From assembly GCA_002726945.1 (NCBI GenBank), contig PBTB01000126.1:1-35582 (forward strand): a stretch of 35,582 nt of DNA, given 5' to 3'. The notes beneath the pieces were generated by a model. It made no database searches and was not told the origin of the DNA. It saw only the letters and a list, made by a program, of their open reading frames with translations. Below are positions 24,317 to 32,269 of this stretch, in pieces; the stretch's first letter is position 1; the number at the start of each line of letters is the position of its first letter. The stretch is from Deltaproteobacteria bacterium. GTDB lineage: Bacteria > SAR324 > NAC60-12. Made by a program: the position numbers and the translations under genes.

Positions 24317-25003
24317 ATGCAGATCGACGTTTCCGGACTCCACAAGAGCTATCTTGACGGCGAAGGCCGCCACCTCGAAATCCTCAAGGGGCTTGATTTT
24401 CAAGCGGACGCCGGGGATTCGGTGGCGATTGTTGGGGCGTCCGGTGCCGGCAAAAGCACGCTCCTGCACCTGCTGGGGGCACTGGAGCCTCCGAATTCCG
24501 GAACCCTGCTGATTCAGGGCGAACCCCTCCACCTGCTCTCGCGCAACGCCCGGGCCAGATTTCGCAACCATCACATCGGCTTCATCTTCCAGTTCCACCA
24601 ACTGCTTCAGGATTTCACCGCACTGGAAAACGTGGCCATGCCCCTGCTCATCCGGGGGGATTTGCCGTCACAAGCACAGGAGACCGCCAAGCGTTTGCTG
24701 GGTCAGGTGGGGCTGGACAAGCGCACGGGGCACAAGCCCAACCAGCTTTCCGGAGGGGAGCAGCAGCGGGTGGCGGTGGCACGGGCATTGGTGGGCGATC
24801 CTGAAATCCTGCTTGCCGATGAGCCAACCGGGAATCTGGACATTGAGACCGGAACCCAAGTCGTGGACCTCCTGCTTGACCTCAACCGCGAGCGCAACGG
24901 AACCTTGGTGATGATCACCCACAATCTGGCACTCGCCCAGCGTATGGCCCGCCAATTGCGACTGGAGGAAGGCACCCTCCGTCCTCACCAACCCGCCGCC
25001 TGA
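24317..25003 (+). CDS. lolD: LolD-type ABC transporter ATP-binding protein
   Basis: This 228-residue ABC ATPase has Walker A GASGAGKST (about 40-48), Q-loop region GFIFQFHQLLQDFTALENVAMP, signature LSGGEQQRVAVARAL (about 143) and Walker B ILLADEPTGNLD (about 170), with the switch histidine in MITHN. The FQFHQLL and ENVAMPLL motifs point to the LolD/MacB group, which energises release of lipoproteins from the inner membrane. No permease (lolC/E) gene is adjacent; it is preceded by the acyl-CoA ligase and followed by bamA. A lolD-bamA neighbourhood is known in some deltaproteobacteria, usually with lolC upstream. Confidence 0.88.
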   Translation: MQIDVSGLHKSYLDGEGRHLEILKGLDFQADAGDSVAIVGASGAGKSTLLHLLGALEPPNSGTLLIQGEPLHLLSRNARARFRNHHIGFIFQFHQLLQDFTALENVAMPLLIRGDLPSQAQETAKRLLGQVGLDKRTGHKPNQLSGGEQQRVAVARALVGDPEILLADEPTGNLDIETGTQVVDLLLDLNRERNGTLVMITHNLALAQRMARQLRLEEGTLRPHQPAA

Positions 25004-25010
25004 CGCGACG

Positions 25011-25046
25011 AACAGTGAACAATGATCCGTTATCAGTGATCCGTAA
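25011..25046. repeat. GTGATC-type intergenic repeat
   Basis: AACAGTGAACAATGATCCGT is followed by TATCAGTGATCCGTAA. These are tandem degenerate copies of a GTGAtCcGT unit, whose reverse strand translates as SLITDHCSL, a known hallmark of spacer repeats in many bacterial genomes. It lies between lolD and bamA. Confidence 0.5.
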
Positions 25047-25140
25047 GGTCGTCGGCAATCAGAGGGGTGTTGCGGAAGACGAGCACTTCGTCCTGCGGAC
25101 GTGGTTCCTCCGACACCAACCGTTTTGTGCTTTCCGTCAA

Positions 25141-27525
25141 ATGCTCCGTGGGGGGGGGCTGGCGGTACTGCTCGCATGTCTGCCGAGCTTTGCCCTTGGA
25201 CAGTCCTACCTCATTCAGGACATCGAGATTTCCGGAACCTCTGATCTGGAGGTTGCACAAATCCTCCATCAATTAGACAGTCAAGTCGGCGACCCGCTGG
25301 ACCGCCGCAACATCCGCAAAGACCTCCACACGATCTATGAGATGGGGCTGTTCGTGGATGCCCACGCCGAGGTGGAATCCGTCAAGGACGGCTATCGCCT
25401 GCGCTTTGTCGTGCAGGAGCGCCCTCGCCTTGTCGAGGTCAACGTGACAGGAATTGTGCAAGTCTCGAAGGACCAGACCCTCGGGAAACTGACCATCAAG
25501 GCATTGGATTTCTACGATCCGCTCAAGGTTGAGCAGAACATCGAGATCATCCGCAACGAGTACCGCAAGAAAGGCTTTCTACGAGTCGTCATCCGCAGCC
25601 GCATCGAAAAGAAAACCCCAGAGCAGTACCGGCTCTTCCTTGAGGTCACAGAGCGACCCAGTGTCTTCCTCACCGATATCCGGGTTTCCGGAACCCAGTT
25701 CCTCTCTGAACTTGAGATCAAGCGCCTCATCCTCAGTTCCGAGATTGATTGCTTTAACTGGATGAACAACTCCGGGATTTTTCAGGAGGAGATGTTCAAT
25801 CAAGACCTTGCACTCATCACCCAGCACTACTTCAAGAACGGCTACATCAAGGTCTTCCTTGACAAACCCAAAGTCACCTTCATCCACAATCCGGAATACA
25901 CCCGCGTGGACTTGCAACTCCACATCACCGAGGGCGACCAGTATTTCACGGGCAAGGTTGATGTTTCCGGAGACCTCCTTGGCAACAAGCAGGAGTTGCT
26001 GGAAAAGCTGCTGCTGGAAGCGGGGGAGGTCTACAACCCCTTCCTCCAGAACCAAGACCGCTCGGTCCTCAACGAGGTGTATCAGGAGCAGGGCTACGCC
26101 TTTGCCCGCGTGATCCCGCGTCAGACCATCCACGAGGACAACAAGACCGTGGATGTCACTTACCAGTTCATCAAAGGCGAGAAGGCGTACATCGGGCGGG
26201 TTGAAATCGCGGGGAACGCCGAAACCAAGGATCACGTCATCCGGCGTGAGTTCGATATTTTGGAGGGCGAGTTGTTCAACGGCAAGAAGTTGCGGCTCAG
26301 CCAGGAAAACGTGCAGCGCCTCGGCTTTTTTGAGCAAGGACTCACGCTGGACCGCTCCCGACGCACCGATGCAGACAACATCATTGACGTCCTCGCCCGT
26401 CTCAAGGAAACGCAGACCGGCACCTTCCAGGCGCAGATGGGGTTCAGCGACCTCTCCGGATTCAGCGGTGGGTTGTCGCTCTCCAAGGGCAACATCCTCG
26501 GCACCGGACGCACCTTGCGCTTGAGTGCACAGTTTGCACAGAAATCCACCACCAACCAGTTCAGTGTGACGGTCATTGACCCCCGGTTGTTTGAATCGCG
26601 GGTGTCCTCCACTGTTTCCTTCTCCCGTAGCAGTTCAACGGACGCCACGGAGTTGAAGCGCGGGAACATCACCGAAAATAACTACAGCCTTGGCTTCAGC
26701 ACTCCAGTCTATTACCACAACCTGCGGACTTCGATTTCCGTCAGCGCCCTCAACCGCTTCTACGAATCCGACAACGCCACAGATGTTTTCAAACGCTCCG
26801 TGACCACGGGCCTCAGTTGGAACTCGGTCAACCATCCGGTTTTTCCCTCGGAGGGCATCAAGAGCAGCCTGAGCGTCAGCCAGACCGGACGGCCCTTTGG
26901 TGGCAACGTTCACTTCCGGGAGTACCGCTACAGCTACCAGCAATTCTGGTCGCTCAACCCCACGCGCACGCTCATCCTGATGGCAAAGGCGCAACTTGGA
27001 ATCCTCGCCCAACAGGGCAGTGAAGCCATTCCCAGCGAGGAGCGCTACCGCATCGGCGGCATCAACACCGTGCGCGGACACAACTACTTCCGCATCGCCG
27101 GACCCTACGGCGGGGCGATTTACGCCCACAACCTCGAAACCATCACCAATGCAGATAACTCCACCACCACCCGAGACAAGCGCACCGTCAACCTGAGTTC
27201 TGATCAAAAAGCCCAACTCGTGGGTGGAGGCACTGCCGAGCGCATCTTCAACCTTGAACTGATTTTCCCGCTTAGTCAGGACGAGCGCAGCTTTGTGCGA
27301 GGCGTGGTTTTTCTGGACGCAGGAAACGTCAACGCAGAGAGCGTGCAGTACCACCTGCTGGGCGAAAAGGAACCGGCGTTTTTGGACCTCCGCCGCAGTG
27401 CGGGCTTTGGAGCGCGGGTGATCACGCCTGTCGGCGTGTTGCGCTTTGAGTATGGAGCGAAACTCGACCCGCGCAGCTACGAATCCCCCGACCGCTTCGA
27501 GTTCACCATCAGCGGGCTCTTCTGA
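25141..27525 (+). CDS. bamA: Outer membrane protein assembly factor BamA
   Basis: This 794-residue Omp85 protein starts at ATG 25141, where a signal peptide begins (MLRGGGLAVLLACLPSFALG, cleavage near LG-Q). Periplasmic POTRA repeats cover about 22-390 (first: YLIQDIEISGTSDLEV). The beta-barrel follows, with IGGINTVRGHNYFRIAGP containing the conserved VRG of loop 6, and a C-terminal aromatic signal ending FEFTISGLF. BamA inserts outer-membrane proteins. The third residue of the usual VRGF/Y motif is histidine-substituted here (VRGH). No SD precedes the ATG and a G9 run follows it (25150-25158), so the exact start is uncertain; the track start at 25015 includes a non-coding repeat. Confidence 0.93.
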   Translation: MLRGGGLAVLLACLPSFALGQSYLIQDIEISGTSDLEVAQILHQLDSQVGDPLDRRNIRKDLHTIYEMGLFVDAHAEVESVKDGYRLRFVVQERPRLVEVNVTGIVQVSKDQTLGKLTIKALDFYDPLKVEQNIEIIRNEYRKKGFLRVVIRSRIEKKTPEQYRLFLEVTERPSVFLTDIRVSGTQFLSELEIKRLILSSEIDCFNWMNNSGIFQEEMFNQDLALITQHYFKNGYIKVFLDKPKVTFIHNPEYTRVDLQLHITEGDQYFTGKVDVSGDLLGNKQELLEKLLLEAGEVYNPFLQNQDRSVLNEVYQEQGYAFARVIPRQTIHEDNKTVDVTYQFIKGEKAYIGRVEIAGNAETKDHVIRREFDILEGELFNGKKLRLSQENVQRLGFFEQGLTLDRSRRTDADNIIDVLARLKETQTGTFQAQMGFSDLSGFSGGLSLSKGNILGTGRTLRLSAQFAQKSTTNQFSVTVIDPRLFESRVSSTVSFSRSSSTDATELKRGNITENNYSLGFSTPVYYHNLRTSISVSALNRFYESDNATDVFKRSVTTGLSWNSVNHPVFPSEGIKSSLSVSQTGRPFGGNVHFREYRYSYQQFWSLNPTRTLILMAKAQLGILAQQGSEAIPSEERYRIGGINTVRGHNYFRIAGPYGGAIYAHNLETITNADNSTTTRDKRTVNLSSDQKAQLVGGGTAERIFNLELIFPLSQDERSFVRGVVFLDAGNVNAESVQYHLLGEKEPAFLDLRRSAGFGARVITPVGVLRFEYGAKLDPRSYESPDRFEFTISGLF

Positions 27526-27528
27526 GTT

Positions 27529-28926
27529 TCAGCGGATATGCACCAAATCCGGAAACTCACAACGCCGGCAGCCTTGGTGGAAATTCCTGCAGAAATCCTC
27601 ATGAATCTGGAGCAGCCCCTGGCGGTGCCCAAGGCTTTCCGGAGACCTGCGCGAGGAGGCGAGGGCCAGCCGCTGCTGCATGAAGCGCGTGATGCGGTTG
27701 CCCGCTTCAGGCGGCAGCACGAGAAACATGCGGAAGAGCAGATGCTCCAGCGCCGTGTCCTGCTGCCGACGCGCCTGTGCAAGGAAAAACGGCAGCAGCG
27801 CGTTTGCCCAGACGATCACCAGACGATCCTGCCCCACCAGCCGCATCGGCTGCTTGGAATTTCCCAACTGCTCCCACGATTCCCACTCCGGCGTGGGAAA
27901 CCGCGCAAGGCTTGCATCGAGAATGCGGTTGCGGAACTTCGGCTGGTCGGCGTGCCCTTCCAGCGTGGCCAGCACTTCCAGCCAAGTGGCGGCAAGTCCG
28001 GAAGTAGCGGTGTGACGCAGGTGGTGGAACATCGCCAGCAAGCGGCGGTCCGGAGCGTTCTGCGGACGTGAGGATTGCCGCAGCCGTGTTGCCACCCGGA
28101 CTTGCCGGGGCAGTTCCTCCCACTCGGACTGCCATTGCTGAAGTTCCCGGCGGATCGTCGGGTCACTGGGAAGCTGCCGGGAATCGAGCAGGCCACACGC
28201 TCCAAACCATCGGGAAAGCACCGTGGCGCGAGCCCTGCGGATCGGCTGGCGCAGGTGTGGCGTCAGTTCCCGGAGTGGGTAGAGCTTCGCCAATTCCTCG
28301 AACGGCTGAGCGTGGGTGGTATAACCCAGAGCGCGGAAGATACGCTGGAAAAGCAGTTCCTCCGGATCACCCTCGTCCCAGCGTTCCAGCAGTGCATTCG
28401 CCTTTGTCAGTAACCGACGCTCGGCGGCATGTTCCACCACCCGCCGGATGTTCAGTGGAGTGCCGATGACACCGCAGCGTCCAGGGAGTGCTGCAAGTTT
28501 TTGCATCCGTGCCTGCGCTTCCTTGTGGGGCGGCAGCGCTGCATCCCACAACAGCGGGGCCAGTTCGACCTCCGGAATTGCAAATCCGTCTTCCCGCGTT
28601 GCCAACGCTTTGCGGTCGCGGTACAGCACCACATGCAGGACAACCCCGTTGTAATCCGGATTGTGGTGGTGGCTGTGAGCGGTCCAGCCCGAACTGCGCA
28701 AATGCAGTTCCACCGCACCGACGTGCGCGACCCACTCGCCGGAAGTCTCCTGAATCCGGAGGCGTGCCTCCTGAAAATCCGGTCCTGCTCCCCGGTTGCT
28801 CCAACCCGGAAACTCCACCTCAACGGGGGCTCCATCGCTGGTCCGCAAATCCTCCGTCCGAAAATGCTGCTCCGCCCAAACCCAGTGCAGCACCTCCTCA
28901 TGTTCCGGAAATTCAAGTGCAGTCAC
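27529..28926 (-). CDS. DUF2851 family protein
   Basis: This 465-residue protein has the DUF2851 pattern: EVLHWVWAEQHF, VEFPGWSNRGAGPDFQEARLRI (about 36-57), AVELHLRSSGWTAHSHHHNPDYNGVVLHVVLY (about 71-102), and the C-terminal EDFCRNFHQGCRRCEFPDLV. Function of the family is unknown. The N-terminal HxxxD-like spacing of conserved His and Asp hints at a metal or nuclease site, but that is speculation. The start is GTG at 28926, overlapping the gspJ stop as GTGA, so translation is coupled to the secretion operon. The gene runs tail-to-tail with bamA, 3 nt apart. Confidence 0.85.
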   Translation of the reverse strand: MTALEFPEHEEVLHWVWAEQHFRTEDLRTSDGAPVEVEFPGWSNRGAGPDFQEARLRIQETSGEWVAHVGAVELHLRSSGWTAHSHHHNPDYNGVVLHVVLYRDRKALATREDGFAIPEVELAPLLWDAALPPHKEAQARMQKLAALPGRCGVIGTPLNIRRVVEHAAERRLLTKANALLERWDEGDPEELLFQRIFRALGYTTHAQPFEELAKLYPLRELTPHLRQPIRRARATVLSRWFGACGLLDSRQLPSDPTIRRELQQWQSEWEELPRQVRVATRLRQSSRPQNAPDRRLLAMFHHLRHTATSGLAATWLEVLATLEGHADQPKFRNRILDASLARFPTPEWESWEQLGNSKQPMRLVGQDRLVIVWANALLPFFLAQARRQQDTALEHLLFRMFLVLPPEAGNRITRFMQQRLALASSRRSPESLGHRQGLLQIHEDFCRNFHQGCRRCEFPDLVHIR

Positions 28927-29681
28927 TTAAACAACTCCTCGTTGAGCGGACGCACCGTCAGGTTGATCTCCTGCGTCTGCTCAAGGCTTTCATCCTTGCT
29001 CAGGGCAATCCCCATCGTGAGCTTCACTGCAAGGGGGAGGCAACCAACATCCTTGTTGGTCACACAGTCATACGTTTGTGCAGGCCACACCAAATCCCAC
29101 AAGTCCGTCGAACCTCCCCCGAAGGCGGCTTCTCTCTCAGCGATCCGAGGCTCAACCAGGAATTTGCTCACCCTCTGTGAAAGCACCTGCCGCTTGCCCC
29201 CTTCCATGAATTTGTCATCAAGGTAGAAATCCTCCCGGCGCATGAACTTCCAGATTTGTTCGCCAGCATCGTACTCCAGAAAATAGCCGATTTCGTGCAG
29301 TCCCGGATCACTCACCGAATCCTCTGAGCCCAGATTGTAAAATTTCGCAGGCGCGGCGGCGTGCAGGGAAAGAACGCTGGAGTCCTCGTTGTTCGGACCC
29401 AATTGCTGGCTCACGTTGAGTCCGGAAACGCGCTCCTTGGCCGCGCCCGCCTTGGCCCAGCGCCTGAGGAAGCGCACGGCTTGCAGGTCGTCCAACACCA
29501 GCTTCATGAGCAGCCGCAGTTCCTGACGCGCCGAAAGCATGTCCTGCACACCACGGGTGGCACCGGAAAGCTGGAAGAAGGACGTGTAGACCAATCCCAC
29601 CACCATGCCAAGCAGCGCGATGGACACCAGCAGTTCCAGCAGGGTGAAGCCCTGCAGGTGTCGCTTAGTCGGGCTTGACAT
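28923..29681 (-). CDS. gspJ: Type II secretion minor pseudopilin GspJ
   Basis: This 252-residue prepilin-like protein has a short leader ending at GFTLLELLVSIALLGMVVGLVY (about 11-32), the type IV pilin methylation/cleavage motif with Glu at +5. GspJ sits at the tip of the pseudopilus with GspI, K and H. I use ATG 29681, giving a normal leader of about 11 residues; the ATG overlaps the gspI 3' end by 17 nt. Identity as J rather than H rests on its length and on its place after gspI. The C-terminal KLTMGIALSKDESLEQTQEI is a typical GspJ strand. Confidence 0.85.
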   Translation of the reverse strand: MSSPTKRHLQGFTLLELLVSIALLGMVVGLVYTSFFQLSGATRGVQDMLSARQELRLLMKLVLDDLQAVRFLRRWAKAGAAKERVSGLNVSQQLGPNNEDSSVLSLHAAAPAKFYNLGSEDSVSDPGLHEIGYFLEYDAGEQIWKFMRREDFYLDDKFMEGGKRQVLSQRVSKFLVEPRIAEREAAFGGGSTDLWDLVWPAQTYDCVTNKDVGCLPLAVKLTMGIALSKDESLEQTQEINLTVRPLNEELFK

Positions 29682-30042
29682 ACAAATCCGCCTCAAAGGA
29701 CCGTTCCCGCCCGGAGTCCTCCCAGGTCAGCCGATAACGCACCCGCCGGGTGATGACCCCTGGAAGTGGTTCCACGTCCTCCACGAGTTGAAACCACTGG
29801 TAGCCCGCAAGCTCATGATCGGTCTGAAACTCGCCTTGAGAAACCGAAACCGGAGGGGGCGCCTTCGAGCGTTCGTGGAAGAGCAGTCGGTTCTGAATGT
29901 GGGACATCACCCGCCAGAGGGTGTCCGTGGTTGTGAGCGAGAAGAGGGCGGTGCCGTAGGTCTGGTAGATTGCGGTGAGGCTGAGAGTGAGGATGGCGAG
30001 GGCGATCAGCACCTCCAGCACGGTGAAGCCAAGACGGCGCAT
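29665..30042 (-). CDS. gspI: Type II secretion minor pseudopilin GspI
   Basis: This 125-residue protein has the prepilin motif near the start, MRRLGFTVLEVLIALAILTL, cleaved after the Gly, with Glu at +5. The short C-terminal domain (YQWFQLVEDVEPLPGVITRR) matches GspI size. It lies 3 nt after the gspH stop and overlaps gspJ, the usual G-H-I-J order. It helps form the pseudopilus tip complex in the periplasm. Confidence 0.87.
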   Translation of the reverse strand: MRRLGFTVLEVLIALAILTLSLTAIYQTYGTALFSLTTTDTLWRVMSHIQNRLLFHERSKAPPPVSVSQGEFQTDHELAGYQWFQLVEDVEPLPGVITRRVRYRLTWEDSGRERSFEADLYVKPD

Positions 30043-30045
30043 CGC

Positions 30046-30618
30046 TCAGATCTCCTTGAGGGCAAGTGTGCCCAGAATATTCTGCGAGCAGATGCTCCAG
30101 CGTCGGGATTGCCCCCGCTCCCCCAGCGTCAGTGCAAAGGGCTGCACAAAACCGGAACCGTCAATGCGGATCTCCAAACGAGCCGTGCTGGAGGTGCTGA
30201 ACAAACCAGATTCACAATCAAAATCCGCATGGGTTGCCTCCAGCACGTCCAGCGAATCCGGGATTTGGATCGGTCGCAGCACACGATCCTCTCCGATGGG
30301 TTCAAACTCGCCCTTGTCGTTGGGCTGCTCGAACTGGATTTGGCGGGATTTTTCATCAAGGACAAGGCGGTAGGAGCGGTTCTTGAAAACCGCATCGTTA
30401 CGCAGCACCTTGAGACTGCGGACGAGGTTTTGGAAGACGAGTTCGTGATCGGGGGTGAAGAGGGCGGAAAACTGCGGGATGACGGCACCAATCAGCAGCG
30501 CCATCACGGCAATCGCGGCGATCACCTCCAGCAGTGTGAACCCGGAGGGATGCCCGGAAGGCTTAGAGGTCTTTGGAACTGATGTCGGTGTCCAGTTCGG
30601 CACCTCCGTCGATGCCAT
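30046..30618 (-). CDS. gspH: Type II secretion minor pseudopilin GspH
   Basis: The prepilin motif is SGFTLLEVIAAIAVMALLIG, followed by SLKVLRNDAVFKNRSYRLVL and an extended C-terminal domain, as in GspH. The start is unclear. No ATG, GTG or TTG lies close to the motif in this frame; the nearest are GTG 30603 and ATG 30618, both inside the gspG 3' end and giving leaders of about 20-26 residues. I took 30618, which has GGGGG upstream. The order after gspG supports the H assignment. Confidence 0.75.
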   Translation of the reverse strand: MASTEVPNWTPTSVPKTSKPSGHPSGFTLLEVIAAIAVMALLIGAVIPQFSALFTPDHELVFQNLVRSLKVLRNDAVFKNRSYRLVLDEKSRQIQFEQPNDKGEFEPIGEDRVLRPIQIPDSLDVLEATHADFDCESGLFSTSSTARLEIRIDGSGFVQPFALTLGERGQSRRWSICSQNILGTLALKEI

Positions 30619-31006
30619 CGGCCCCCATCGAGATGATCTCATACTCTCTGCCATCGCTGCTGGTGTAGCGGAACTCATTGTCCCAGCCGTCCCTGGGGAG
30701 GTTGTTTCCACGCAAATAAGGGCCGTTCCAGTTCTTGGGGATGATCCCCACCTCTGGTTTGGTCAGCAACGCCTTGAGGCTCTGATCGGTCGAGGGGTAG
30801 CGCCCGTTGTGCAGCCGATAGAGGTCGAGGGCCGTCTCGATGCCCTTGATTTGCGTCTTGCTCACGTCCACTCGCGCTTCGGCAGCGGCGTTGAAAAGAT
30901 ACACCCCCACAACTCCAGAGAGCAGACCAAGGATGAGGATGACCACCATCACCTCAATGAAGCTGAAACCGAGACGACGGCGGCAACGTGCGCGGGACAG
31001 GGACAT
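30563..31006 (-). CDS. gspG: Type II secretion major pseudopilin GspG
   Basis: This 147-residue protein has a basic leader (MSLSRARCRRRLG) and GFSFIEVMVVILILGLLSGV, then the GspG core: KTQIKGIETALDLYRLHNGRYPSTDQSLKALL and WNGPYLRGNNLPRDGWDNEF. The C-terminal calcium-loop segment YEIISMGADGIDGG is present, distinguishing it from type IV pilins. It polymerises into the periplasmic pseudopilus that drives secretion. It heads the pseudopilin set on this strand; 98 nt separate it from yggT upstream and I see no clear terminator there. Confidence 0.93.
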   Translation of the reverse strand: MSLSRARCRRRLGFSFIEVMVVILILGLLSGVVGVYLFNAAAEARVDVSKTQIKGIETALDLYRLHNGRYPSTDQSLKALLTKPEVGIIPKNWNGPYLRGNNLPRDGWDNEFRYTSSDGREYEIISMGADGIDGGAELDTDISSKDL

Positions 31007-31104
31007 AATGTGCTTGGAAGTTTTCGTTCAGAGATACGCTAAAACAACTGGCCTGCATGTGCAATGCCGAAGTCGAGTAGGTTACAACGGGAAGAATTCA
31101 GGGG

Positions 31105-31728
31105 TCAGTAGAGGCAGAGCTGGATAGGCAGGGATTGCTCGAATCCGTAGAGGCTGAGCGGGCTGACAAGGAAGCGGTTGATGAGGAAAAAGAGCACCAG
31201 CCCAACGATGGGGGCGAGGTCAATACGGGTGCGGGGCAGGTAGTGCTGGAGGGGCGTGATCAGGGGATCGGCGAGGACATGGACCACCCGGACCACCGGG
31301 TTGTTGAGTGCGGGGTTGACAAGTGTGAGGAAGAACCAGACAAAGAGGATGAGCATGGCGAAGACAAACAGGCTCTGGAAGACAACCGCGGTACTTTGCA
31401 GCGCGTGGCCCCCAAACTGCCAGAGAAAATCGACTCCGGGCCCTCCGGAAAGTAACTGCCCGAGACTGTGGAGCGTGGCCGGAATCAGGGCCTGTGCAAA
31501 GATCACCACCAGCAGCGAGGCATACGCGCTCAGGTGCGCGAGTTCCACCGGCATCCAGGTTTCGCACCACACCCAGAGCGGACGGGTGCTGCGAGCGATG
31601 AAGCGCACAATCGGGTTGTACGGATCAGCACTCACCCAAGTGAGGACGACCGCCGCGATGATCACCCACTTGTAGAGGAAGAGTCCAAAACAGACCCCTC
31701 CCGCGAGGGCGTCCAGCACCAGAACCAT
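31105..31728 (-). CDS. YggT family integral membrane protein
   Basis: This 207-residue protein has two YggT repeats. Each has a hydrophobic helix followed by an NP-containing motif: SADPYNPIVRFIARSTRPLW (about 34-53) and LVNPALNNPVVRVVHVLADPLITPLQHYL (about 148-176). Four or so transmembrane helices are predicted by eye. YggT proteins are small inner-membrane proteins linked to osmotic or division-related roles in other bacteria, without a settled function. The start is ATG 31728, overlapping the IscA-type stop (TGATG), so it belongs to the redox operon. Confidence 0.87.
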   Translation of the reverse strand: MVLVLDALAGGVCFGLFLYKWVIIAAVVLTWVSADPYNPIVRFIARSTRPLWVWCETWMPVELAHLSAYASLLVVIFAQALIPATLHSLGQLLSGGPGVDFLWQFGGHALQSTAVVFQSLFVFAMLILFVWFFLTLVNPALNNPVVRVVHVLADPLITPLQHYLPRTRIDLAPIVGLVLFFLINRFLVSPLSLYGFEQSLPIQLCLY

Positions 31729-32111
31729 CAGGCTGGCGCCTCTGCCTTCAAATCCCGAACGGGAGTGAACGACTCGCCGCAGCCGCACTGGTGGCCGCTT
31801 GTGAGTTGTTCAAACACGAAACCCTGTTCGACGAGGTTTTTACTCGTGTAGTCTATCCGCACCGGACCAAGGATGTCAGTCAGGCACTCACGATCCACGA
31901 CCACCTGCACCCCCTCGCTTTCCAGCATCACATCCGCATCCCTCACATCCTCCGAGCCGTTCCATCCCAACTCGTATTTCCAGCCTGAACAACCTCCGGG
32001 CTTCGTATCGATCCGCAGGTACGATTTCTCCAGCGGTTTTGCTTCTGCCGTGCAGGCGTCCTTGAAGACTTGCGCAGCCTGAGGAGTCAGTTGCACTTCA
32101 GGGAGTTCCAT
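31728..32111 (-). CDS. IscA/ErpA-type iron-sulfur cluster assembly protein
   Basis: This 127-residue A-type carrier has the three conserved cysteines: C41 in KPGGCSGWKYEL, and C109 and C111 in HQCGCGESF. A-type proteins bind iron or a [2Fe-2S]/[4Fe-4S] cluster and pass it to target enzymes. A strong SD, AAAGGA, precedes the ATG. It follows a CGFS-glutaredoxin fusion gene, a class of protein known to interact with A-type carriers, so a joint role in cluster trafficking is likely. Whether it is IscA, SufA or ErpA cannot be decided from this. Confidence 0.92.
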   Translation of the reverse strand: MELPEVQLTPQAAQVFKDACTAEAKPLEKSYLRIDTKPGGCSGWKYELGWNGSEDVRDADVMLESEGVQVVVDRECLTDILGPVRIDYTSKNLVEQGFVFEQLTSGHQCGCGESFTPVRDLKAEAPA

Positions 32112-32152
32112 GGTTTCTGTCCTTTGCTGTTTCCAAACTTGATTGGAAAATC

Positions 32153-32225
32153 ACCAAAGAGTCGCCGAGAGCACCGATAAAAACATTTTAAAACAGTTCT
32201 CTGGGGCCTTCGCGCCTCTGTGGTT
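32153..32225. repeat. Imperfect inverted repeat of AGAG/CTCT type
   Basis: ACCAAAGAGTCGCCGAGAGC on the left pairs imperfectly with GGGGCCTTCGCGCCTCTGTG on the right, separated by an AT-rich centre (AAAACATTTTAAAA). It lies in the 158-bp gap between the glutaredoxin fusion gene and the IscA-type gene and resembles the fragment at 22037-22066. Confidence 0.4.
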
Positions 32226-32269
32226 CATCAAAACATGGCTTCATTACAGATTGCATGAAACCATGAAAC

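Noticed and set aside
25015-25140. N-terminal extension of BamA as in the ORF track
   Set aside because: The extension translates an intergenic repeat and precedes the signal peptide, which would not work internally.
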